A stretch of DNA of 64,000 nt, from contig JAPYMA010000379.1 in the NCBI GenBank assembly GCA_035041965.1, positions 1 through 64,000 on the forward strand, given 5' to 3'. Under the pieces are notes generated by a model that saw only the letters and a list, made by a program, of their open reading frames with translations, was not told the origin of the DNA and ran no database searches. Position numbers and translations under genes: made by a program. Positions within the stretch are counted from its first letter, which is position 1. Each line of letters starts with the position of its first letter. Positions 52,501 to 64,000 of the stretch are shown here, piece after piece. The stretch comes from Anisakis pegreffii (taxonomy: Eukaryota; Nematoda; Chromadorea; Rhabditida; Anisakidae).

Positions 52501-55500
52501 AAAGACTTTCAATTTACCACTTTTAATACAACGCGCTTATCAGCTGTACCCTGATGACAAGCACACTGCAAAAAACGGTAATGAGAAATCAAAATATTTG
52601 AGGCGAATGTGATATGAAGCATTCTTTGTTCGCTTTAAGAAAGAATGCGATTAGCGATCGTAAAGGAAAGTTCAAAAGATCAGAGTTTATTCTATCGTAA
52701 CATCTGAAATATTTTCTGCACTCTCATGAGGTGTCCTCAATGGGGGATTGAAAATTGAGCTAATGAAAGTGGAGAGCTAGTGAAAAGTTATTTATATCGG
52801 GCGTATCGCACACCTGAGGTGCATTTGCCGTCTCATCTGCTGCACTTCTTTTCATACGAGCTTCGCCATTGTTATGTGCTATATTGAATGTTGCCATAAA
52901 TATTTTGCACACTTAATTAAATACAGCCGAATACCAATCCATTAAAAAATCGCAACAATGACGAACTTTCGCCGATTATATAGAGCGAGTTGTTTATGTC
53001 TAGGAAATCGAATAAACACCAACGTGTCACCACGATGAATACCAGCGGCTTCTAATGAAAAGTATTTCAGTAGTGAAAAGAATGTTGATTTCAGAGCAAT
53101 TTCGAATTATCAACTTGCAACCTCGAGCAACACCACAGGAAAAGGACAACCGATTTATTTGATATTTCCACCCCAAGCTGCTGACTATTCGTAAGCTTTA
53201 CAACACTCGGTTCAAAATCTGTCATTCATATGCAACAAAAAGAAGTGATAATAGCAAAATCGCTCAGCACCAAAAAATTGCGTGTTCTACGGTAGACTGA
53301 ATAGTTATTAATTATGCTGAAATTCGTATTGTTAGATGGCAACATGCAACCATATTGAAGCTATATGCACTGAAACTACTTGATAGATGTGATCAGCTCT
53401 CATTTCTTCACAGTATGTGAAGTGCTCGATTGAGTTAATGTGATGATTTCAATATTGTAGGGATCCTGATGATTTCAAAAAGGACATGAGCTCAGCATCC
53501 GCCAATATGGCCAAATTTGCTAAAGATCTGAAGTCAACTTCAGCTCAGTCATCACTTGTGATTATCGCAGACGCACAAAGCGCCAGCTACTTTGCAAACG
53601 TTTCAGATGTAGGCCTCGTAAACACCTCCGGCAGATCTGTAGATGAAATCATGAGCAGTCTTTCTTCAGAAATGCGTTAGTAGTTGTTTCCAATTGCTCA
53701 TCACTATCCCATAATGTTTGCGTAATGCACCAGTTGAAATCACTTTGAATGGTAATATCAAACAATTTGATAGATCATCCTACAGGGGCGTTCACGCTTT
53801 CATAACGCCTCTTATTAAAACTTGGAATGCGTACTGTATGATATTGAGCGAAACATATTTTGTAATATTATTTGTTTTGAATTTTCAAATTAAGTCAGTT
53901 TTCTTAAACTGCTTGTGTGAACGTATTGAAAAACTTAATTGATTCACCATTCAGTCCGGATACGAACCGTTTAGCTTTTGCAATGAACGGGAATCAAATA
54001 TGGAACTGTACGCTGCATTGTGCCATAATATGAGTTAGCCGCTTGAGGTTGTTTTGTGAAGTTAAATATGCCTGATCATTTGATCAGTTATTATGTTGAG
54101 AGCACTTAATGATCTCATACAGTTCTCCAGTCTGTCTGGATTCAGTGTTCGATATCGTTGATAGCCTAATATATCGCGATATTTCAGCTGTTATTGAAAT
54201 TTCAATAACTACACCAGTTTCAACAACAAGTAGTACTCCGCCTAGCCCACCTGATGGAAGATCTCCACCATCGGGTGATGGTTCTTCAACACCAACCATA
54301 CCGACAAGTAGTGTGCATAAAATTATTAAACTGAAACAATTTTTGATTATGATGATACAGCTATTGATTTTAACGACTGATCAATCGTACAAAAGTATCG
54401 GCCAGATTCTTATTGTGAAACAAAGCTTCAAGCGATGATAATAGATTGGAACTGATGTTATCGACGTAAAGCTGCACTCCATCAACATTTCAGAACTTTT
54501 TTTGTTACAGTAACTATCCCTTCATCAAGTATCACACAACCTTCGGACGGTACGGCCCATACAATTGGAACAGTCACTCCAGAACCACCAACTGCACCAT
54601 CTGGTACGCATAGGTTGCTTTTCACCAGATGGAAGCTAATCAGTTTTGTCGAATACGAATTTATGAATAGGACACAATAAGATATGATTCAGCAGTATTT
54701 ATTGGTCAATTTGAATGTGTCACAGCCACTGACAGAGTTGCTCTCTTGTTTAAATGTTTGCCCATGGATTCATTCAACTATGCAGATGCAAATTTTAAAC
54801 TATCACACTTCATTGAAGTAAGCCAAAATGAACATTTGCACATGTGTGAAATTGCTTGCTCACCATTGAATTCGCGGCAATTTCGATTCTTTGTTTATTC
54901 AATTTATAATTGCTTGCATTCATTCAGGTGGTATACCATCGACTTCTACTCATGGTCCAACTCCCCCTCCATCACCACAAACAAATACAACTATACCTAT
55001 TTTACGTAATTATTTTTGTTGTTTTATCCTGTCAGATGAAAAGATGATATGAAAATCAGACAGCAGCAAGATAGCACTGTGTTCGAACGCAGCAGCTAAG
55101 CTGGATCAGCCTGAGATGGCACAGACAGTTAACTGTTTTTGCAAATGAAAATCAAAACTAAAAAGACCAATTTCGTTGCATCTCCTCGCTAATTAACTAT
55201 CAGTCATAATTTGATTTCAGCTCACGGTCCATTCTACAATTGCACCGGTGATATCGTAATGGTATTTGACGCATCTGATGATGTCAGGAATTGGGACAAC
55301 AGAATCGGTGTATGTTCATTCCGACAACAGTCTTTTTGCGTTACAATAAAATTCGGTTGAGATCGTTTACTCGCCCCGAAAGCCCAAAAAACCATTTGTT
55401 TCAGTATGTCAATGAAAAATGCATCAAAATTGAATCAAAAACGTGGGATGAGCAGTATATGGTGGCATATGTCTCGTCGAAGTTGTATTCCTAGTTCTAT

Positions 55501-57201
55501 TTTACAAAGTTATGAATTAATCTCTGGTAACAAGTGATGAAAGCGGAAATTTTGAGCGCTTAACTGGAATCTTATCCTGCATCCTCATTGTTGAACGTAG
55601 CTCTAAGCTGCTGAATGAGATGATCAGATGAATTGATCATCCGTGCTCTGAGTGAAGCACCAAATTCGCAAAAGTATCGTAACATTGGTTAACCTCTACA
55701 GTAAATGATATTGTTGCCCTGATATGAAATTGAATTATGAATGAGAATATCAGAGCTGAATGTTTTTGTTCACATAACACATATTTTAGCAATACAGAGC
55801 CGGCAAGATGATAGCATCACATTTGCGTTTACTTGGTAATGTATCAACCATACGCATATCAGTGGCATCGGTCGGTGCTGTATACGAGGCTGATTCGGCT
55901 CTGCTTCAACCGTTCTACGACAACTACACTCATGTCAACGATGCGATTATTCGTGTTGCAGCTAATCTTCCTGACGATGAAGGCATCCCACCGATCAGGT
56001 ACAACACTCTAATCTACTGCTATCTAAAAAAATTCAGCCCATCAAACTCTTTCTATCTTACAGAGCAAAATTTTCGAAAATTTCAATGCTCAAAATCGCA
56101 GAATAGTCTACGAACAATAATACTTCAATAAAAATTTCAGTGTTGGAAACATGCTGACGAAAGAGTATTGCGAGAGCACAGACCCAGAGTACAAACTGAA
56201 TCCACAGACACCAACAACGTTCATCATTTTCTCAGGATGGCCGTAAGATTCACCTGATTCATTGTTGTTTCAATAACTGAGCGTGAAACTTATGCATACC
56301 CCCATGTGAACCAATATTCCCATTTGTTGTGCTTCAAGTTTTGTCATACTGTCGCATTTGGATTGCATTCACTTCCATTAGATTAACGTTATTCTAATTG
56401 CACCTAACCGAGTGTTCATGTTTTTTGTTCACATCAGCAACGATAATTTTAGCGGCGACATACCAAACCCCGTTAGCGATCCATGGTTCAGCTGCTCAAC
56501 TGCTCCCAACAGAAAAGTTTTCATGGTTGGCATCGAAGAAAGTCAGTTACTTACATTGCAGCTTGTGATGTTATGCTTGACTCGCATTCTATCAAAATAG
56601 ATCAAACGACCCTTATTGACTGCTTGAATATATCACGACTATCGTATAGGCCATCGAGTGAAACTAATGATTAAAAACTTGCATTAGCATCAACCATGCT
56701 TTGGTCGACCAAATGAGTTCCACTGTACTTTCTACCAGATTCCTTTCAAAGCGTTTCAAAGCGTACTGAGACCATGATGAGCATCAGCTTGAGCGAATCA
56801 TGCATCTTTGCAGGCACAGAAAAGTTAGATTCACTCGGTGTTCCATCAACAGAGTTTTACCGCAAAATGACGGAGTTCACTTGGGAAGCTATGGAACAAC
56901 TGGCCGCCGTTATCGATTCGAAAATTTGCGGTAAGAATCTGATGGAATCCAGTCCATAAATTTCATCCTGTTAACCAGACGTTTCATGAACAGACATTTT
57001 CTCAAATCAGAAATCTCACTTGAAGAAGTGATATGATTAGAACTGAGAGGTAACTAGGTTTTAGGTGACCCACAACCAGCTGCCGTTGGAAGCGATGAAC
57101 GCCTCTTCCGTGCGAGTGACTCTCACGGAGACATTCCGATCCGTAAAGATTATGATGAAGCGCCGCTCAAATGTACTCATCGTTGCTATGAAGAGCCGTG
57201 A
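46594..57201 (+). CDS. Type II membrane protein with four VWA-like modules (23 exons)
   Basis: Exons: 46594-47245, 47630-47730, 48128-48318, 48629-48718, 49026-49240, 49617-49655, 49998-50071, 50376-50569, 51070-51159, 51284-51498, 51602-51726, 51852-52036, 53095-53190, 53461-53675, 54188-54307, 54511-54603, 54928-55005, 55221-55309, 55790-55998, 56141-56242, 56438-56541, 56814-56930, 57065-57201. All phases fit; about 1,176 residues. Residues 1-185 are a hydrophilic cytoplasmic tail ending in WYKRK. One membrane helix follows (about 187-208, IIGLIFIALIVLTIVFGV) with no signal peptide, so type II. Outside are three tandem modules (about 218-416, 430-620, 621-827), a Ser/Thr/Pro-rich stalk (828-924) and a VWA domain (925 on) with DIVMVFDASDD at 935-945 and paired cysteines near the C-terminus. 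The first three modules match VWA in predicted strand order and intron phases but lack the metal-site Asp. Role inferred: cell-surface or cuticle adhesion. I know no named orthologue. Confidence 0.88.
49391..49553. repeat. Foldback array of TGCCTAAAGACA repeats in intron 5
   Basis: Five direct copies of a roughly 16-bp word (TGCCTAAAGACA or TGCCTAAGGACAGTT) run to about 49465. Then the same words return in inverse orientation (TTAGGCAA, TCTTTAGGCA) up to 49553. The outer ends, AGAATCTGCCTAAAGAC and the complement of GTCTTTAGGCAGATTGTTC, pair, so the whole element folds into a long imperfect hairpin inside an intron of the VWA gene. Confidence 0.7.
49701..49792 (+). repeat. 40-bp tandem repeat in intron 6
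   Basis: ATCGTATTTGCTCACTTTAA starts at 49701 and 49741 and, partially, at 49781; the period is exactly 40 bp, about 2.3 copies. Confidence 0.85.
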
Positions 57202-59094
57202 ATGAGACTGAAATTATTCATCGTTTCACTCGAAAAAATTTCCAATTTATCCTAAAATTCAGACGTGCACACAAATGATGTCGTGTCGTGCTGTTTATTT
57301 TGGATTTGATATTCTCATTCGAGCATTTCAATGAGTACATTTGATCATTCGTCTAATCGTTCATCAAGTAACCTTTCATATTTAACCAATATCGTCACTT
57401 CATTTGAAATACATCCTATAATCTTCAAATGCTGTGTAATGCTGGAATATTATCAATGAAATATTGACTGCAAATCATGCCTTATTAATGCAATTTCAAA
57501 AAGTCCTATAGTTTTATTGTTGACAACTTAATCCGGCATTCTGCTAGCTGGGAGATCGTAACATAAGACTGAAGCTGTTCGATAGCTGGAAGATGATAAG
57601 ACATTTATGATTCACTAAAACAAGCACCCAGTACAAGAGGTCGATGAATCAGAAACCCAGTAATAGTAACAGTGGTAAACAATCAGCTCTTAATAATACA
57701 ATTATTTTTATTGATGTTCTCACCACTTTGAAATTAAGAACGCATTTGTGTGACAATCTTATCAGTGCATTGATGACGTTAGTGGCTTGAGAAATTCAGT
57801 CACAACGCATCCACAAAAAACTTATCACATCGGTATAAGATGGTGCTCAATATTGAAATGGTTTACTGGTCTTTGCTAGGGTTGGGAACGGAGGAAACCC
57901 CCTATATCAGTGGTTCTCGTGTTCAGGTGCTCCAATACCCCTTTTGATGATTTGACAGGCCGTCGTTACCCCCCTCCCCCTCCCCTCTGATACAAGAACA
58001 TTGTGACGGTATTCGACATAGCTAGGCCTTCTGTTGGACCGTTCTACTCCTCATTATTGCAATCGATTATGATTGCATAAAAAGCTATTGTCTGTGAAAC
58101 GCACACTTCGAACTGCTTTACATGGATTCTCATTCTTTTCAGACGTGTTGTATTCGCTCTCATAGCTATCACATGCGAATGTCGTTCTATTGATGAGTTT
58201 TTATCATTCTCTTCGTCTCAACTTCACTTCACAGTTCAAATCAACTTCTCATTCTGTAACATATACTATTTACTGGATACATTGACGAGTGTTGACAACC
58301 GAAATCAACAATACAACAATTGAATTGAATTGCTCAACAACGTTCGACAGTCAAATGGTCAATGATAGAGTGCATTTGATAGAATGAGAATTTGACTTTA
58401 ATTGTTGAGTGAAATGAATGAGAAATTAGCAGAAGAGAACAATTTTGGTGATAAAAGTTATGAGAGCGATTGTAACAGCAAGGAAAAGAATGAAAACCTT
58501 GTTAAACCAAGTTATAAGACATCATCACAATGGCTTTCTGTCATGAAATAACAACTGCACGAAATACTAATTTCCCGACCCCTTTCATTTCCCCTTGACG
58601 CCTGTAAAATGGGTAATTTCATCCCTACAAGAACCACTACCCTATAGGATGATATGTTAATAGTTTTTGCTGCTGCTCAGGAAACACTTCTACAGGATTC
58701 GCTTTCATGCTGAAGTTTTCAACACTATCATTTCTACAAAGTGAATTCTATCTCATACTATAAACTTTCCAAATTTTTTCAACATTGATTTTGCAGATAT
58801 CAAAACGATATCATCACTATACTATTGAGCCGAACATGATAACAGCTTAACCATGCGAGTTCACGGTTATGTACCACGTATTGATGTCAACAAATGCACA
58901 TTCTCGTGACATTTTCACTTCAGTATTATAAATTTCCATCATAATTACAAATCGGTATAAAGCAGTAATTGCATCGTTGAATGGAACAATTATGTTGGCT
59001 GTTGATGAAGTTGTTTTGTGAGTTGCTGAAGAGAGGAGTACTGTACGCCTGATGAATTTATCGTGTGTTGTTTTGAGATGGCTAAAGATGGTAC
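57202..59094. other. Convergent intergenic region
   Basis: About 1.9 kb between the stop codons of two genes running towards each other, so it should hold both 3' UTRs. A C-rich patch (CCCCCCTCCCCCTCCCC-like, near 57968-57985) is the only visible feature. Confidence 0.5.
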
Positions 59095-60890
59095 TTAAGG
59101 TGTAGATATGTTGCTTGAAGAAGTGGCCAGAGAAGATTGAGTTGATGGCGTTGACAGCGATACAGATGTTCTTGGAGTTGTCGCAGTTTTCGGAGCGGTT
59201 GAAGTTAAATTTACCGTTGCAGTTGTTAACTTTGATGTTGCAGAGGTGGAATTTGTCGATGATGTTGGTGAATTTTTCGAAGTGGTCGAAGAGGTCGCCC
59301 TTGAGTGTGTTGACTGTGTTCGTGGTGTTGTAGGGGTTACGGTGATTGTCGTTAATCTTTTCGTAGTGATTGAAGAAGTCTCGTTTGCCGGTGGCTTTGT
59401 TGTTTGTACTGCAGGGATTACGGGAGTTGACGTTGAACTTTGCGTAATGACTGAATGAGTCGTTTGTACTGCAGTTGTTGAAGAGATTGCGTTGGTTGTT
59501 TTTGTTGTTTGATGTACCGAAGTGGTTGAAGGGGAAGTCGTGTTAGCTGCGATAGAGGTTACGGTAGACTGTGGTGCGATAGAGGTTACGGTAGCTGTCG
59601 TTGAATTTATCGAACTGACTGGCGAAGTCGTTTGACTTGTCGTTGAACTTATCGAACTGGTTTGCGAAGTCGTTTGACTTGTCGTTGAATTTATCAAACT
59701 GGTTTGCGAAGTCGTTTGACTTGTCGTTGAATCTGTTGACGATGTTGTAGAGGTTACGATAGTTGTCGTTGAATCTGTTGGCAATGTTGTAGAGGTTACG
59801 GTAGTTGTCGTTGAATCTGTTGGCGATGTTGTAGAGGTTACGGTAGTTGTCGTTGAATCTGTTGGCGATGTTGTAGAGGTTACGGTAGTTGTCGTTGAAC
59901 TTATCGAAATGGTTGAAGAAGTGGTTTGACCTGTCGTTGAATTTGGCGGCAACGTTGTAGTGGTTACGGTAGTTGTTGGAGCAGTTGAAGAAGTCGTACT
60001 AGCTGTCTCACTACGAGTACTTATTGAATTTGTCACTGGTGCGGTAGAGGTCACGGTGGTTGTCATTAAAGTTGTCGGAATAGTTGAAGTGGTGGAGATA
60101 ACTGACGTTAAAGCTGTTGCATAGGTAGTGTTCGGCGCCGATGTGGAAACTGGAGACCCGGCTGAAACAGGATTCGAATTATTCCACTACTGTCTGAAAT
60201 AATGTCTGAAATATTGGATCCTGATTAGTAGGTAAAAGATAAATTAGCTGAAGATAACGTTTATAGCATGATCAAATTTGCTAATCAATGGTACTGAATT
60301 TGTCAACAAAACATTTCCAATTTGTCAGCGATTGATAGAAAGGATTTAAAAACTAAGTGAGAGAGGTTCCGATTTTCAAGTTGAGGTCACGATTAAAAAC
60401 AACGAACATTCGCATGAGTCACTCGGAATGATTTAGAAATACCTTTGCGATGAGTATGAACTCTCTGCGGTTTTGCTACGCCCAAATAGATACCAACAGC
60501 GATCAAGATCAGCACTAAGATGATTGCAACAACAACAACTGCAACGATTATTCTTCGCCGTTTCCACGAGCCCGGCACCCTATCAAACGATAACAAGCTT
60601 GCAGTATCGTCTTTACGAAACTTCGCTTTAGTCAGCGTTTTTCTCCATTCGGTAACTGCTGGTAACTCAGTGCCGAACTTGGGAATTGCAGGAAATCCTG
60701 TTAATTGAGTTGGACTTTTATCATTTCTTGGAGTGCTCCCTATCGTCGAAATCGTTTCATATCCATCCGAATCATCTCGTTGCCGTTGGATGCCGTATTG
60801 CTGTAGATCGTTTCCACTAGAAGCAGTTCGACGATGCGTTATTGGATAATTGCAACTGATCGATTTTCGTGGATCCTCCTTATTGGCCAT
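59095..60890 (-). CDS. Type II membrane mucin-like protein (2 exons)
   Basis: Exons: 60890-60443 and 60161-59095, joined in phase 1; about 504 residues. I do not recognise an orthologue. Residues 1-110 are a polar cytoplasmic part with YETI, a possible Tyr sorting motif. WKRRR precedes one helix (IIVAVVVVAIILVLILIAVGIYLGV), and there is no signal peptide, so type II. Exon 2 encodes about 350 residues of nearly pure Thr/Ser/Pro/Val, a site for dense O-glycosylation, ending in SNISTP. It contains 14-residue tandem repeats (TTTTVTSTTSPTDS, then STTSQTTSQTS). ATG 60890 is chosen because the frame upstream offers only TTG. The gene faces the VWA gene tail-to-tail; both are type II, so they may act on the same cell surface (inference). 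Confidence 0.75.
59630..59910 (-). repeat. 42-bp coding tandem repeats of the mucin gene
   Basis: Units beginning GGTTACGGTAGTTGTCGTTG (plus strand) recur every 42 bp between about 59750 and 59895. A second set built on GAAGTCGTTTGACTTGTCGT precedes them. The period equals 14 codons, so copy-number change would keep the reading frame. Confidence 0.8.
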
Positions 60891-63330
60891 GCTTGCTATT
60901 TGCTTGCTTGCTTGTAACGTTTGTCGCCGTTTCAACTCTAAACTCAATCAAATTCAAGCGATTGACACAGTGCAGATTTCAGAGGACACTTGAGCAACAT
61001 ATTACGATATCTGTAAAGTATTCGAGCGTTGTATCACCGGAACTTCTGCATCAAATAACGTTAACTTTGTCACTCAAGGTGTAAGGCCGTCATGAAAACT
61101 CTCACAACATTGCCTCGCAATTCCCTTTTGACCCGTGGCTAACAGTCATTTCTCTCCGCGACAAGTACGCATCTCTTATTGGACAAACCATTTGTAAGGC
61201 ACTATTGCAACAAATGAATTCCCTTCAACCCGTTTTGTCCGACTCTGAAATTTTGCTCTTTGGGCAACAAGTCAATGCTGCTTAAAATTTTCAATTTAGT
61301 ATCGCATAGTTGAGATATTTGTGTTTTTGTGTTCTTTTTTTGATAAGTTCTCAGTGCTAATCGATGAAGCAATCCAACAGGTGACATAAAACGTTCACAC
61401 TACAAAACCGTATCATAAATGTCAACGTAAACATGCCCTGTAAACAACAAACAGTGCAGTTGCGAACAAACCGACAATTCGATTTTCTCATAATTTTTAC
61501 TTTATTAACCTATAAATTAATCATTTCTCTGCTAATGATAGACAATTGATTTTTCAAATGTCACTGCTATATTTCACTAACGATAAGATATTAACACCAC
61601 AAACTAAAATCATCACTCTAATACGTTGACGTCTAGCAGATAATATTCATAGGACATGTTAGCATGTAACTGTCAGAAGAAGTTCAACAGAATAGCTCCA
61701 AAATTTATTTTTATTTAAGCGATTGTGCATTTTCTGAAATAACAAACAACTTATTGGGACGATGAAACGAAAAAGTTCACCGTTGGGCAGTAACAGAAAG
61801 CTCAACGAACTACGATAGAAACTGATGGTATGAGAATTGAGCAAAATGGAAACGGTGCGATTTTGTACGAAGAACGCGACTGTGTCTGAGTCATTGTAGT
61901 TGGAAAGTGCAGAGGAGATTAGATTTTGATAAAAACGCATCGAATCTTTTGTCACTGTTATCAGTTTCTGCCCATCACGCAGCAGAGTGGTACTGGTGAC
62001 GCTGATTATTGATATTATTATTATTAAAATACACTGACTTGATGAAGCAATAGAGAGCATGCAAAAATTGTTCAATATTTTTGTCAAGACACTTTGACTT
62101 TACTGGTCAAAAAAATGAACAACTGATATGTTGAAATATGCTGTGTGATTTCGTAATGTTGTCACTTAATGTCAACTGAAAACGAGTAGTTTGTACATTA
62201 TAAAGAGAAATAATAAAGCATCATAGCAAGATTATTAATCATACATACAATTCTCGCTGTTGAGTACATTCTCATGAAAGTACTGCAAATCAACTTGTGA
62301 TTATCGTGTGTTCTCCATTCAATTATCGAAGTCTTAACCAATAAATGAATATTTCAGTTTTGGTTGATACCGATGTTTATATCCGTTAATCTCATTTTAA
62401 TTCTGCTGTCACGATTGAAAAACTTCAGCGAGTCAAACAGCAACAACTAATGCATGATGTTTAATGCGCACTCCATCACATAATCGTGGGATGTATTTTA
62501 ATTGGTTTAGAGGCGCTAAACGTGAGCAGTTAAACATTGTGATATCACATGTGCGGGTTGATCTACCAACGACAAATTACTTGTTAATGAGTCAGACCCA
62601 TAGAAATGGAATATGAAATAAGCTGAAGAGTTTTTCGATAACCTGAAGGTTCTAACAAAAATTCCATAGAGATGAATCGTTTATTGTGCATTATTTGTGG
62701 AAAAACTGGTGCATGAGTAGGACTTTTCTGTGCCCGAATATTGTGAAGTAATAAAATCTTGAATGATTGTCAAACCCTGAGCGTCGTGATAACGTTTCAA
62801 AATATATCTGAAGTTTGTTGAGCAGGACTATCGACTTACTGTAGATCAACTCCTTATAAATGGTCGCAGACCTAATGCTATAGCTTAAAACAAGTTTTTA
62901 AAGCATTCATCAGCATAGAGATAAGTAATTCTTGAAGAATTTATCGGTGGATAATTCTCAAATAAGAGTAATCGTTGCAGAGCCTGTGTGCCTTTTCAAT
63001 AGCTGTGATCGGTGGCCACGAAATGAATCGCCTTATTTGGTTCTATGTATATCAATGTAAAACAAGATAACTGCTGAACGATGCGAGTCGATGATTATTG
63101 TAATGATGCCAAAAATACACATCGCAAGAAAGGTTTTCAATTTATTATCACAACTTTTAATCATGATTAATATCGGCATAAAGCACCATTTGCATTCCTT
63201 TAGCAAACACAACAACAAATGACAATAGAAAACAAACTACGAAACAATAAAATTGACTGCGTTTTACTAAGATCAGCAATGTGATAATGGATTGTAATGA
63301 ATATGTGACGAGATTATCAACTATGCGCTA
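60891..63330. other. Intergenic region, mostly without visible genes
   Basis: About 2.4 kb of AT-rich DNA upstream of the mucin gene and downstream of the cysteine-rich peptide gene. The only frame worth noting is the small secreted-type ORF at 61659-62060, listed separately. Confidence 0.4.
61659..62060 (-). CDS. Hypothetical small ORF with signal-like N-terminus
   Basis: From ATG 62060 about 133 codons are open. The start MLSIASSSQCILIIIISIIS looks like a signal peptide or anchor, and NDS and NRT are possible N-glycosylation sites. No family is recognised, base composition is not clearly coding, and no flanking exons were found. A chance frame is the likelier explanation. Confidence 0.2.
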   Translation of the reverse strand: MLSIASSSQCILIIIISIISVTSTTLLRDGQKLITVTKDSMRFYQNLISSALSNYNDSDTVAFFVQNRTVSILLNSHTISFYRSSLSFLLLPNGELFRFIVPISCLLFQKMHNRLNKNKFWSYSVELLLTVTC

Positions 63331-63991
63331 TTAGCACGGTCGCATGCACGGTATAAGTGGCACACAACAACAGCATCTGGGCACCATAGCTCTGACTATT
63401 CTGACCACAGCTATAATCGGATTCGGACAGCATCCACAACATCCGCAACCACATCCAAATTGTCGTTTTCTGAAAGTTTCATCGCGATCACATTTTTCAA
63501 GGGCTGTTTAGGCTGAAGTCATTCGAATTTTCAGGTGATTCCCATGCTATATTTTCATCATAGAACATTGAAAATTCGTTGAAACTTCAACTGAATCCCG
63601 GAAATATTACTCACAATCAGTCACAAACAGTGTTGCAACTGCAATGAACTGTAGCTAGTGATTGGAATCAAGTTTGGTAAATAAAAGCGTTTCTCGACTA
63701 TTGTTCATGCGTTTTACTAATTCAATTCGAATTTTAACTCCAGCTAATTGGCACGCTTTCTTTAGAAGAGTGCAGAGGGTGAGTGAGTTTCTGCATTCAT
63801 TCAGTGCGTGTGTGTATTTGCCTGAAAACTTCCACTTACGCTCTCAAGTGTGAGAAATCTTGAGGTTGAGCAGCAATTGCGCTTGTTTCTCTCGTTGACA
63901 ACACATCCTCGAAGTTCGGTGCTTCTGAATCGGCCACAACGTAGCTAACAATCACGGTGATGAGCAAAAATAGCAACACTGAGCAGTTCAT
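63331..63991 (-). CDS. Secreted cysteine-rich peptide precursor (2 exons)
   Basis: Exons: 63991-63840 and 63469-63331, joined in phase 2 by a GTAAGT donor and a TTTCAG acceptor; 96 residues. The N-terminus MNCSVLLFLLITVIVSYVVA is a clear signal peptide. An acidic spacer (DSEAPNFEDV...) runs to a dibasic KR. Cleavage there would release a 43-residue peptide starting QFGCGCGCCGCC (Gln could cyclise). It contains 12 cysteines in three clusters: six in the first twelve residues, a CCCC run in the middle and two near the C-terminus (PCMRPC). A short hydrophobic stretch rich in Ile/Val/Arg separates the first two clusters. The exon boundary falls just before the KR site, so the mature peptide sits in its own exon. 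I cannot assign a function. The start codon is nine bases from the window edge, so promoter and leader are outside. Confidence 0.82.
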
Positions 63992-64000
63992 CTTGAGCAA

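Overview
The window is eukaryotic nuclear DNA, most likely from a nematode. The genes are split by many short to medium GT-AG introns. Acceptors are mostly TTTCAG-like with no long polypyrimidine tract. Some first coding exons start a few bases after such an acceptor, as expected for spliced-leader trans-splicing. A rhamnose-pathway epimerase and an intron-containing tRNA-Tyr(GUA) fit this. No bacterial, viral, plasmid or CRISPR features were seen. The species cannot be named from sequence alone, and another ecdysozoan is not excluded. Gene models were built by hand from splice signals, reading phase and protein-family similarity.

Left third (1-26,500), conserved housekeeping genes. After about 2.7 kb of low-complexity and hairpin-rich DNA come tRNA-Tyr (minus), a SIRT4-type mitochondrial sirtuin (minus, 5 exons, one apparent single-base frameshift), an FMR1/FXR family RNA-binding protein (plus, 10 exons, two Tudor and two KH domains, RGG tail), a CMTR1-type mRNA cap 2'-O-methyltransferase (plus, 17 exons, G-patch and RrmJ/FtsJ domain with the full K-D-K-E tetrad) and an hnRNP A/B protein (plus, 8 exons, two RRMs, Gly-rich tail). 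Three of these act on mRNA: cap methylation, splicing and packaging, and translation control.

Middle (29,000-44,400). A decayed LINE fragment precedes a dihydroflavonol-4-reductase-like SDR gene (plus, 8 exons). The last exon of that gene lies inside one arm of a very large palindrome: two arms of about 4.5 kb, nearly identical, at 32,841-37,357 and 37,901-42,425. The core is a 405-bp satellite present as three units on one side and about 1.7 on the other. The right arm carries an antisense copy of the SDR last exon. Beyond it is a dTDP-4-dehydrorhamnose 3,5-epimerase gene (minus, 3 exons).

Right third (46,500-64,000), lineage-specific surface and secreted proteins. A 23-exon gene (plus) encodes a type II membrane protein of about 1,176 residues with four VWA-like modules. 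The modules share one intron-phase pattern, and only the last keeps a recognisable part of the metal site. Facing it tail-to-tail is a two-exon type II membrane mucin (minus). At the edge is a two-exon gene (minus) for a 96-residue secreted precursor with a KR site and a 12-cysteine mature peptide. These three genes, with the palindrome, are the most novel content.
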